Below are positions 48,720 to 59,035 of a DNA stretch of 64,000 nt, piece after piece. This DNA is from Pardosa pseudoannulata (lineage: Eukaryota > Arthropoda > Arachnida > Araneae > Lycosidae): NCBI GenBank assembly GCA_032207245.1, contig CM063502.1:66858569-66922568 (forward strand), read 5' to 3'. Positions within the stretch are counted from its first letter, which is position 1. Every line of letters begins with the position of its first letter. The notes below the pieces were generated by a model. The model was not told the origin of the DNA. It saw nothing but the letters and a program-made list of their open reading frames with translations, and did no database searches. Made by a program: the position numbers and the translations under genes.

Positions 48720-51700
48720 CAAAATATAGAAATGGATCTCTTGAAACTGGAGATAAAAGTAGTGCTATAAATTTACACCAGTGATAGTTAAATGTATTTC
48801 TATATAAGAAAATAACTTTTATTGCTCATTTATATAATTATTTGTATTTAAAATTTGATACTTCTGTTTTTGTAGCATGTGGGCTTATGCTACTTATGAA
48901 AACAAATGAAAAGCAATATAAAATTATAAGAACTTCTCTTGGAGTTTGAGTTTAGTCTTAGTTAGAATAATTTTATCGATTTTTCTTCTGTAGTTAAAAT
49001 ATAACTATAATGTAGTCCCATTTTTTTTTATAAATGCAATTAAAATAATAAGGAGTTTTGTTTTTAATCACTCAAAATCTTGAAAACTTTATTGACCATT
49101 TCATGGACTGTTGTGCTTTTTGTTTTCTTCATATCTGAATAAGAAATTTCTTGTTATTTCATTTATTGAGATAATTTTTTAAATTCTATTCTTTCCTTTT
49201 TTTAAATATAACGCTGATTCAAATTAATACAGAATCATTGTCATCATATGAGTTAGCGAGCTATGTACTTTTTTTCATAATTGTTTTAATATATCATGAA
49301 TGATGTTTCTATACTTTCTGGTACATTTCATATAATAATGTAGAAAATGACTACTACTAGCACACTTGTATTTTTAAGGTCAAAGTAAATTGTTTTTAAC
49401 ACTGCCATATGCCTAACTAACAAGGAAATGTTGGATATTTGTAGTCCCCAAATTGGCAGTTGGGTAAACATTGAAAAAGGGAAATGAAATATAAAAAATT
49501 TTACAGTTTATGAAGATTTTTTTCCCTATCCTCATCCCTCATCAATATTGAATGTATTTTTAGTATCAAAATTATATGATAAAAAAAATAAATGGCCAGT
49601 AGAGCAAATTAAAACTAAATATATTTTATACCTTTATAAAAATAAACATTTGTTATTTCCATTAGAATAAATTTTACTTGGTGATCCTTATTTATCTAAA
49701 AGGTATTCTAATTTAAGGTATACTAAATATCTTGAACTAAAATTATTTTTCTTATTTTGTGATGTATATTAAGGTGTATCAAATATCTTATGTTTTAAAA
49801 ATTTCTTTGAATTTTTCTGTCTGTATCTTATTTTTATTCAAAATGCTAAGAAAAGTATATACATAAAGTATAGTATAAATTGAAAAACATTTATCTGGGT
49901 TTACCAAAATCCAACCAATCTTTTAATTTAAATTCAATATTAATTGAACTTGGTTTTGTACCTAGCATTACCTTAATTAAACATTTTTGTTCTTGTGATG
50001 GCACTTTGTTGCTCCAGAGAGCAAGAGATACCATCTCTTTTGTAAGATATCAGAAGTGATTTTCAAAGGCATTGATTGTACTCTTAGATATGATGGCATG
50101 GACAAGTTTGTATACCATAAGTGCACAAAGTATTTGTAAATCATTCTGAAGAGCGAATCACAAGTTATTCACCAGGTGCTCTAGTTAAGAACAACATATT
50201 TGAAAAAAATCCCACACTTTAGCAATCTGTTGTTTTAAAGTTATTGTATCAGTAAGTAATCTCTGTATTTGCTGTATACAACCTAAAAACATTTTAAGGC
50301 ATTTTTTAATCATTTATTACAGTTTGGCCTTGTAGCATGTGGCGTGCAAGAGTCCTTGTAAGTTTAATTTTACTGCTTGGGTAATATTTGTTTGAAAGTT
50401 TACAGAACACTTTGTGAACTCTATATAATTACCATCTTTTTATTCCCCAGAATTAAGGGCACACTTTGCTGTTTGGATTCTATTGTCTCTAAGAGCATTA
50501 GTTATCAGACTTTTTTGTACATACTCTGACTTTGAATCATATGGCTTCACAAATAAAAATACTTCCTTTGCTATATATCAAGAAGTAATAAAAGGGTGAA
50601 AAATTATAACTCAATCCCTGTAAGTATTTAATATCATAGGAATGTGCAGATATTCAGTGAAGCAAGTGTTTTACACTGTAAGTTGCCAATGTACATGTTA
50701 ATTTCCTTGAAATGTGTCATAGGAATGCATCATAAAAATTTGTTTGCCCTTCATTATAAGACTCAAATCAATTTTTGTTTATCCCAATCTAGGTGTTTCA
50801 AGCTTCAAATGGTTCCTAAGTTATATGTGGTTGAAACCGGCAACATTGATATTGAATACATTGAAACTTGATGCTTCAATTTATTAGATCAAGATGATTA
50901 AAATTATCATGAAAATTTTAAACAAGGTTATATCTGTTGATTTGGAGCCTCAATCTTTAAGTCCTCAAAAACTTGAGACAAAGTTACTTTATACAACATA
51001 ATAGCAGTAAACTGACCAGAAGTACACTTCCTAATATTTTATACTGATGGAGACAGCAGTAACATGGCCTGTGTTAGCAGATGTGTTACATCAAATATCA
51101 TGTTCATAATTATGGGTATGTACTGCAAGAGATGAGCTTCTCTCATATTAAGCCAGCAATAAGTGAGTCACATTTATGATTCATTCCTTGGGGATATGCT
51201 TTCAAAAATTAATTTTGTAAAAAATCAAAATTTCAAAGTTGTTATAAACTTTCTAAATTTGTTTGTGAAATATAAATATTTTTGGTATGACAACTTTTTG
51301 TGTACAATGGTATATTTTAAGATTTGTGCAAATTTATTCATTTATAAAGGGTGTTTAATGCATCCTAGTATATATGGTTAAAGAAAAATTGAATTGTTTT
51401 ATAAAAAATATTCTATTTATTTACTTTCTTATTTGTTGAGTATTTATCTGATGTACCATGAGCCTATTAAAACACTCCCTTACTTATGCCCTGAGTTAAA
51501 AGTAATGATAGTCAATTACTGGGAATTCTATAAATTACTGAACTCAAGATAAAAAAAAATATACTTAACAATTAAAGAAAAGTGGAAATTTACCATCTTG
51601 GAGGACAATTGCTTTTCATTTTTAAACTTGTTTAATATTTTATTTATGATTACCTTTTAGAATTGTTTTGATGACTAAAATTTCAACTTATATTTCTTAC
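48720..51700. other. AT-rich, no gene recognised
   Basis: A few frames at 49980-50130 and 50640-50880 encode Cys/His-containing peptides that loosely recall transposon-derived proteins, but the match is too weak to name. Nothing else was identified. Confidence 0.3.
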
Positions 51701-51702
51701 AG

Positions 51703-51888
51703 ATGTTGCATGTAAGCGAATTTATATCAATTAATAAAGTGGCCATGGCTCCTTCAAATTGGATTCACAGAGGCATATGTCTTTGGTCACCTGTCAAAAC
51801 TCCATTGAAACTGGTCAAGATGGTTAAGAACAGAGTGATGCCTGGAGAAAACTGACAGGAATATGAAGTTAGAACAATAAGAGAATAG
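51703..51888 (+). pseudogene. exon-like fragment similar to the N-terminus of DUF4806-type proteins
   Basis: Just after a good acceptor (tatttcttacag, ending 51702) a frame of 50 codons runs to TGA at 51853-51855. The same frame continues 10 codons to TAG at 51886. It reads HVSEFISINKVAMAPSNWI, then CLWSP and KMVKNRVMPGEN. This resembles the conserved N-terminal block of arthropod DUF4806-like proteins (VVEF....VAVVP..W....C.WP...... I......P...W). The TGA sits where a Trp is usual. An AATAAA follows at about 52086. It could be a decayed terminal exon or a captured fragment. Confidence 0.4.
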
Positions 51889-51890
51889 GG

Positions 51891-51891
<1 letters not shown>

Positions 51892-51929
<38 letters not shown>

Positions 51930-52012
51930 ATTAACATTAGCATAATTTTGATATATCATTATTTTAATTCACTTTTTTTATATTAGTTATATATATATAT
52001 ATATATATATAT
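51892..52012. repeat. two (TA)n microsatellites
   Basis: TA repeats at about 51892-51925 and 51988-52011, separated by about 60 bases. Confidence 0.9.
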
Positions 52013-52129
52013 TTTGCTGGAGACAGAGATTGTAGAAGAAATGTGAGAAAAAAACTGTTTGTATATATAAGACAAGAGATTGTAAAATAAAACTTTTTGT
52101 TTTACTCTTTAGTATGTTGCATTTTTCAT

Positions 52130-53635
52130 TATTTAACATCTATTTTTAGCAAACAGAAGAAAGATGGTATTTAAGTTCATTGTTATATTAGAAACATTTT
52201 TTAATTATTAAACATTATAAATTAAACATTTAATATCATTTAAAAAATAGTTGGTGGCACCCAGGAAAGCTTATGAAATAAATATTTATTACAGAACTTT
52301 TCAGAAGATCTTTATTAAGCAATTAATTTTATGTATTATATCATTACTATTTAATTATCACTACTTATTTAGTTATTGTTTTACAGCATATCCATTTATA
52401 TATTTTTATAATTGATTATAAGATTGATCATATGAATGCATATATGTGACATATGTATTTACATATGTACAGTATATATAAGTATACATCTATGACTATT
52501 CATTTGTTTACATATGTGTGTACTAAAATGTTTGTTGATATTTTTTCTAGAGAATTTAAACTTTAACAACTTTTTAATGTATTTCAACAATTGGACTACC
52601 CTTAAAGTCTTTATACACTGGTATCAAACATTGAGATTATTAATCTGTTAGTTTCATATTTGATAAAATCAACCATAAAAAATTATAATTCTTAATATGC
52701 ATGTCATAAATGTATCTTTTTAAACATGAAAATAACTTTTGGAAAACACACATTAATTTCTAAAAACTTTATGTTAGACTTTTCCTACATTCTGTATTTT
52801 ATTAATTGGTGAAAATAATGAAAAAAAAGTGCTATTTTATTTTGTTATAAGTGTTAGTGTTTTTGAGTTCATCATTATTTTGAGCTATGGTATATATGTT
52901 TTTGTGTATTATTTTAATACACTGCACTTTCTAACTTATGAAAACATTTTGTATGTTCAAATCAAAGTTTGCCTAATAGAGATTTATTAGTGTATGGTGT
53001 ATGTGTCTTACTTTAAGTGCACATATCTAATAAGTCTCTTTTTAGTAGTATTATTTTCATAATTTTGTTATAGTTTGAAAGGTAAGTATTAGATATTGTA
53101 AAATGTATTCAATGGATGGAAAACTTCATCTTCAATGTAAGAAAAAGTTTATTATTCAATATTTCATATTGAAACATTTATTAATTGTTACTTTCATAAT
53201 TGTTATTGTAATATTTTATTAATTGTTACTTTCGTAACTGCCCTTCGAAATAATATACTATCTTGCAAATCACTACAGAGGATGTTTAAGCATTTATGTA
53301 ATGATTTTGTAAAGATATATATAAAAAGATATTAGAATTTTATTTTCTAATATGTTCAATCTGATAGTCCTTTCATTGAACTATCATATTATTAGGATTA
53401 CACTACTATGCATTGAATTTCAAAGATATCTAAAATTATATTTTATAAAATAAATTTTACAGACATTCATAGTGAAAAACAATCAAATTTGATGCTTCCT
53501 AGTGTAGATTTTCGTTTTTTTTTTAAGTGGCAACTTATTGTTGATTTTAGATAAAATTCTGTTGTATAAAAATTATAGAAAAATGTTCTTAAAAGTTTAA
53601 TACTTGTGTCTTAAATATATATAAAAAGCCTTAAC
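52130..53635. other. AT-rich, no gene recognised
   Basis: No domain recognised. There is a locally repeated ttaattgttactttc(a/g)taa around 53180 and 53218. Confidence 0.35.
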
Positions 53636-53639
53636 AGTT

Positions 53640-54030
53640 TTATTCTATTGATTCACTTTTCAAGAAAAGCCTGATTGCATGACTTCCTATCAAGGTGGTT
53701 ATTAAGTTTGTGAGACAATAAAAAGTCTGTGATGGCTAGGTCCAGAGAGTAGAGTAGATAGAGTACAAGATGGAAATCATATTTTGACAAATAACTGCGG
53801 ATGAGCAGCGACATGTGAGCTTTCAAATTTTTATGGTATACCATAAAAGTCTCGATTTACTACAATTTAGGCTCTTTCCCACACAGAGCATCCTTGAAAC
53901 GTGCTAAAATATCCTAGTACAACTGTTTGTTTACTATTTGACTGAGTGATACCGAATATGATGGACAGTAGCTTTCCAAAAAATAATAATATCATTACCT
54001 TGATCTTAGATTGGGATCCACACAGATCGA
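53640..54030 (-). pseudogene. mariner transposase relic A
   Basis: On the - strand an upstream piece (about 54000-53890) reads KIKVMILLFFGK and TVVLGYFSTFQGC, like the mariner block before the second catalytic Asp. A downstream frame (53844-53653) reads HMSLLIRSYLSKYDFH, then YSLDLAITDFLL and LNNHLD, matching the mariner order H..LL..(F/Y)L.K...........YSPDLAP.D(Y/F). Stops and a frameshift separate the two. Confidence 0.65.
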
Positions 54031-54119
54031 CATTCTGTATTTTTCAAAACATTTAAGTTAAAATTTTATAAACTTTATTAATTGTTTTGTAAGCACAGCA
54101 CTATATACAATTAATATAA

Positions 54120-54330
54120 GTCTTCAGTAGGGAGATGAATGGGGCATAATGGGAGTTGGATGATTTGACAGATAATTGCGGATAAGGAGCGACTGTTGAG
54201 CCGGTTATCATAGTCTAGCATCCAAGTTTAGTTTTTCTACAACTCAGGCCTATCCTTCTTATAGCATCCTTCAAATTGATTAATCACGTCTTATAGTGGT
54301 TTAGCAATTGAAATGTGTAAAATCTTTGTC
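54120..54330 (-). pseudogene. mariner transposase relic B, different lineage
   Basis: On the - strand a stop-containing frame reads RPEL, then TWMLDYDN, NSRSLSAII and PLCPIHLP, following the mariner order RPELW...W.L..DN...H.SLL...P..P..PYSPD. It is more decayed than relic A, 100 bp away, and its residues differ enough that it is not a duplicate. Confidence 0.45.
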
Positions 54331-54559
54331 ACGTTTGTAGCAAAATTTTGCACACACAGACATATTCTTCAAGCTATTTCATTGTCACTAACTCAATGAA
54401 TATATCGTAAATGTACTTACTTCAGTGGCTGTAGCTGGACAAATAATGATTTATGTAAAACGAGGTAAATTACAATTTGTTGTCTAAACCTTCTGCTAGG
54501 TAAACTCAATAGCCACAACCAATTCCTGTGCCGGTTGAAGCACTTATTCAAAAGTTCGG

Positions 54560-54850
54560 TCTTTTTCTTCCCCCTTATACTCTTTGTAATACTCACATAT
54601 TCCTTGCAAGGAACCTAAATAAACTAGTAGTTGAAGTTTATTTAATAGTATTGTTCACTTGATGTCCAAATTGGGTTTTCAATGTTCAAAGGACATCAAG
54701 TATGTCAATAGGATGCTGAACTAGTGTGCTATGATGGGACGCATTTTTTTAATACATTATATTGCATCATTTTATATTTTGTGATAAATAAAGTGACTAT
54801 ATTCCTTGCAAAGAATCTAAATAAACTGTATGCTGATATTTGTTTACTGG
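54560..54850. repeat. short direct and inverted repeats
   Basis: attccttgcaaggaacctaa (54599) recurs as attccttgcaaagaatctaa (54801). An inverted pair, acttgatgtcc and ggacatcaagt, lies at about 54657-54701. They may be edges of old elements. Confidence 0.5.
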
Positions 54851-55182
54851 AGTTATTCCACCATCTCACAATTTTGCATAGAATCGGGAAATAATCTTGT
54901 AATTGGCTACATATCTGTGCTGTAGAAACATTATTCTGTTTGTTAGATGGTAAGGACAGCAAGATCAATAGTAAAAAAATACCTTAAATTTTATAAACAC
55001 TGTTTTATGTCATGTGGTACTCTAAAGAAGATTTATAAAGAAAAAAGGTTTCTAAAATATTATGTTCTTTTAGTTGAAATGCATTCTAAGTGGATGCCTA
55101 AAGTAATGTTAAATTTCTGTATTTAATTTTTTTTTATTGGTATCAGATTGTTTTTAATAATTGCACATATTTTATTTCACAT

Positions 55183-55320
55183 AGGGCCGATCTCACCAAA
55201 GTCGTTTAACACTAACCGCGATTAATCTCTGTTTAAACGGAGAATTTGCGTTCAACGATTAACTGGCGCCATGAGTTAATCGTGGTTAGAAGTTAAACGA
55301 CTTTGGTGAGACCGGCCCTT
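55183..55320. mobile_element. short inverted-repeat element (about 137 bp MITE)
   Basis: The left arm agggccgatctcaccaaagt, continuing cgtttaac, is matched by the reverse complement of the right arm (aagggccggtctcaccaaag, continuing tcgtttaac) over about 40 bases with few mismatches. The arms are much less AT-rich than the surroundings. Target duplication is unclear. Confidence 0.8.
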
Positions 55321-55658
55321 AATCATTAGATTATTAACTATTAAATAAATATACAAAACTGTTGTTTACCTCTTAAAAGCCTATTTCCTTACCATTAGCT
55401 CTGTAGCGGAGTAATATATATCAATGCTATTTTTAGATAGTCATTGCTGATATACATATATTTTTATCAGCATTAATAACTTAAATTTATAGTTAGAGAA
55501 ATGAAAGCTATATTATTAGTCTTAGAGAGATATCTAAGTAAACTGGTGGCTTAGGATTATTAGGTCACATTTTCCACTGGCCGATTATTTTACATCTATT
55601 TCCAAAAATTAGAACTCGACCTATAACCTTAGTAGATAATGCTCAGGGCTGATATTAA

Positions 55659-55811
55659 CCCCTCGCCTGTGACGCCCGAACGCAAAAGCGCTAATTTTTG
55701 ATTTATTCAACCTAAATAACAAAGCAATAGCATTTGGATGATAATAATTAACGAAATTAAAGAAAAATTTCCCATTTTAGCACTTTATTCTCATATTCCT
55801 CAGGTAAGGGG
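55659..55811. mobile_element. piggyBac-type MITE (153 bp)
   Basis: Both ends begin CCCCT(C/T)(G/A)CCTG inside flanking TTAA tetramers (55655-55658 and 55812-55815). The TTAA target duplication plus inverted CCC ends is the hallmark of piggyBac-type elements. No coding capacity. Confidence 0.75.
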
Positions 55812-55829
55812 TTAAGAACCCAGCTAGCA

Positions 55830-56020
55830 ACGTTATGATGGGCCAACGTTTATATGGCATGTTGGCCTTCAGTTGGCTAATGGTTGTTTCTGACGTAATG
55901 CCAACGTAATATTACGATGGATCAACTGAATGCAACGTAACACACGATGTCCCAACTAAGTGCCAACATAATACTATGATAACCCAAATGAATACCAACA
56001 CACTGTTTGGATGGTTCAAA
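55830..56020. repeat. minisatellite-like array, period about 31 bp
   Basis: The unit (a/g)tgccaacgtaat...gatg..ccaacta(a) repeats at least four times with mutations: gccaacgtaatatta, gcaacgtaacaca, gccaacataatacta, accaacacac. Confidence 0.6.
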
Positions 56021-56029
56021 TTATAAATT

Positions 56030-57548
56030 CTTGGGTTTGTAGTAAAAACTAAACTACATTACGCTTTTTTTGGAGTTTAGAAAAAAAAAATACAATTTCG
56101 TACTAAGTAACTCAGATGTAATGTGATTGTACAATTAGCTGTAAGCATACATAAAAAACTATAATTGCTAGAAGATGACTGTAAAGCTACATTACACCTT
56201 CCTGGGTTACTTTAGTAAAAAACTGATTTTTTTTAACTCTGAGATTTGTGTGATGTATTGGTACAGTTTACTGAGAACACAAGAATTTGCTTTATAAATT
56301 CCCACCCAAACATTAATTGAACTTGGGTGAATTAAAAATGTGTAACATAAACTTGCATGTATGTATCTACAAAGCGTTTTTGAACTTAAGTGTCAAAGTA
56401 GTATGACTGAAATTTTCAATTATTAATCGACGAACATTTAAAGAATGCTATTTAATTCTTAACAATCTTTATTGCTTAATAAAACCATGATTTCTGTTTA
56501 TTATTTTGATATATTGTATAATAGAATATACATGTTCTTTGTCAATGTGCTATTATTTTGAAATAAACTGATATTTTTATTACATACATGTTGACGTGTT
56601 CAGGGATTAATTCCTTATAAGATTATCAACTATCACCTTTGATGAATGGATTTACAGAATGAAAAAATGGCTTTTGAATCTTGAATATAAAGCAGCTTTT
56701 CCCTAGATTATGATGGATGGCCAAACAATTTTGATGCTGAAATCCTTTCGAGTGTGTTGTAAAGGGAATGAGCAGTTAGCCCATCATTTCCTGTAATAGT
56801 TCTTAGCAATATATAGTACTTTATTAAATATTTGTACAGATACATTATAAAAAATTGTCTTATTGATGTCATGTGATGTCATATTGATGTCATGATATAA
56901 TGTTTTATTTATAAAATAAGTGCTTAAAACCTTTTTAAAAGACGGAACTAGATTTTAATTGCTATTACATTTTAAAATAGAAAAATATTTTTAAAATTTT
57001 TAATAAAGTTTTATGCTAAAATTGTTACATGTTTTATTGAAGTACTTTATTTGTAATTATATCAAAGTAACTTATACATTCCTGTTTATAATGTGTTTTG
57101 TGTCAACTTTTTTTCTACTATGGCAATATATATTATATTTTTAATTGTTTGTTGTTTAGAAGTATAAATGTATATAATTTGCTTACAAATAAAAGATGTG
57201 AATATTGTATTTACTTATATTCGAGGTTATTGCATTAAAGGGATAGTGGACATTACAAAACGTTTTTATAAAATATCAACTTAAAGTTATGAAAGTGTGC
57301 ACTCGTATAAAATAAGGTATAAGTAAATTAATCATATGAAAAATGTTCTTAAAATCAAATATAATGTTTGAAATATTAATTTTTTTAAGAAAAATTTTCT
57401 AAATTTCTAAAATGCTACTGGCTATTTAATTTTTCGCGTATCCTTGCAACTCCTCCATTGTTATATTTATACGATTTGTTGATCTCCTGGGATGACTGCT
57501 TGGCTTCATAATTTATAAACTGTCAGCATATAAACAATACCTTACTAA
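56030..57548. other. AT-rich, no gene recognised
   Basis: No domain recognised. Short similar strings (tgattttttt/ctgagatttgtg) were not resolved into elements. Confidence 0.35.
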
Positions 57549-58500
57549 TACTGGGTGGTCTAAAAAAAAGCTTCACCTATATATGAGTCCCTGGTGGCTA
57601 AACCGTTCAACCAATTGAAGTGAAAGTTTAGATATAGTTATTTGAATGTATGGGCTCCAGATTGTGAAAATTGAAAGCAATAAACCTCTCACAGTTGCAG
57701 TTACAGTGACAATATTTCAAAATTTTCGAAATACGACACCCACTTTTTCGTGTGCAAATTGATCAGAGCATGGAAAAACCTTAAATGGAGATGGAACGAG
57801 ACACGTATGACGTAAATTGGCTGAGTAAAACATTTGCAAAGAAGAGCATCATAAAGAACCAATCGCAATAAAAGAGAAGGTGTATTAATGCACTTTGCCT
57901 AATTCACTGGGATAGGTAGTAGATACACCAATAACAGAACACTCTTGTAAAGCACTGTTTGTGATATAAGCTGTGTGAAGATTGTTTTTCGTGTTTATGC
58001 TAATCCGTCTCGTTTCGTGCGAAGAAGATGACACTTTCACAGAAACAACGAGGTGAATTGATAAGGCTGTTTTATCTGAGCGGAGAACATGCTGCCGAAG
58101 CAGTACGAGTTTATCGTCGAAATCATAAGCTAAAACAAGGCCCATGTTTCTTAAAAACTGTACGTAATTCTCAGGGATTTTCACATCTTAAGTCTAGTGA
58201 AAAAATCCTTCATCCCTTTGTTTTCCCCCTTTTTTAACATCTAACCTAAATTGACCACTGGGGCTATAGTTCAAGCAGTCAGAAAAGAGGTCTAACCAAT
58301 TATAATTCTACATTGCCCTAGTTGACGATTTTGGAAATTTCCAAACAAAAAGGAGATGCACGCTATCGAAGGCAGATTTTCCTGGAGATTTTCCCACAGA
58401 TTTTGACTGAGATGTTGACCCAGGTGTTAAGGGCCTTTTACTTATAACTTCATGTTAGGTCATGTAGCTTCATGCACCCCTTCAGTTTGTCCCGCCCTAT
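57549..58500 (+). mobile_element. mariner-like element, degraded, with an N-terminal HTH frame
   Basis: The left end reads ctgggtggtctaaaa, and the reverse complement of the right end reads tagggcgggacaaac. They are weakly similar, both next to TA. The interior contains an N-terminal transposase-like frame (next entry), then no recognisable catalytic part. Length about 950 bp. Confidence 0.45.
58028..58237 (+). pseudogene. transposase-type HTH fragment (DUF4817-like)
   Basis: Starts at ATG and reads MTLSQKQRGELIRLFYLSGE, HAAEAVRVYRRNH, then TVRNSQGF. This follows the DUF4817/mariner N-terminal helix-turn-helix order (Q...ELV..Y...G.N...A.R.Y...H). After about 55 codons the frame loses similarity and stops. 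The catalytic domain is absent. Confidence 0.6.
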
Positions 58501-58596
58501 AATAAAGTTGGAATACGTCCTCCAACGTTCTGTTAATAAAGGTCTTTAATTTTTATGGGCCATGACTGCAACCACCCATTGTGAAGTCCGTTTTAA

Positions 58597-58606
58597 TACA
58601 CACACA

Positions 58607-58679
<73 letters not shown>

Positions 58680-58690
58680 GTATGCATATA
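58597..58690. repeat. (AC)n(AT)n microsatellite
   Basis: A short AC run, then about 70 bases of AT repeat with one acat interruption. Confidence 0.95.
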
Positions 58691-58854
58691 TGAAGTTGTA
58701 TCAAAATTTGTACACCTAAAAATTATCTATCTAAAATTTTCCTTTTTCCTTTCCCATTCTTTAATACGTAATTTCTTCGCCATAAAATGTCAGATTTAAA
58801 GGAGTTTTCGCCGATTTAATTTTTTTTTTATCCGTCTCCCAAAACTAACGCCGA

Positions 58855-59035
58855 ACGATGGCCGATTGGTTAGGGTGCTGGCCTTCGGTACCGGAGTTCG
58901 TGGGTTCGAATCCCACAGTGGCATGGATGTTCGTAGCCGTTCGGAATCGGCTTTAAGCTGTAGGTCCCGGTCTCATTAGCCCTCGTGTTGCAAAAAGTAG
59001 ACCGTAGTACTCCAAACCAAACCAAACCCAAAACT
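58855..59035 (+). mobile_element. tRNA-derived SINE, family 1, best-preserved copy
   Basis: The tRNA-like head has gccgattggttagg (A-box region) and the B box GGTTCGAATCC at 58903-58913. The body has ggcatggatgttcgtagcc, ttcggaatcggc and cccggtctcattagccc. The tail has aaagtagaccgtag, then tandem ccaaa. Other copies in the window are at 10801, 22136 (- strand), 23620 and 29551. The head folds like a tRNA, but the copy lacks a discrete anticodon call, so it is not annotated as a tRNA gene. Confidence 0.92.

Noticed and set aside
49980..50880. Cys/His-containing frames on the + strand
   Set aside because: Similarity to transposon-derived zinc-binding proteins was too weak to name, and there are stops between the pieces.
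58900..58960. Possible tRNA gene (GGTTCGAATCC and flanking stems)
   Set aside because: The B box and head belong to a repeated SINE with a conserved non-tRNA body and tail; five copies or fragments exist in the window.
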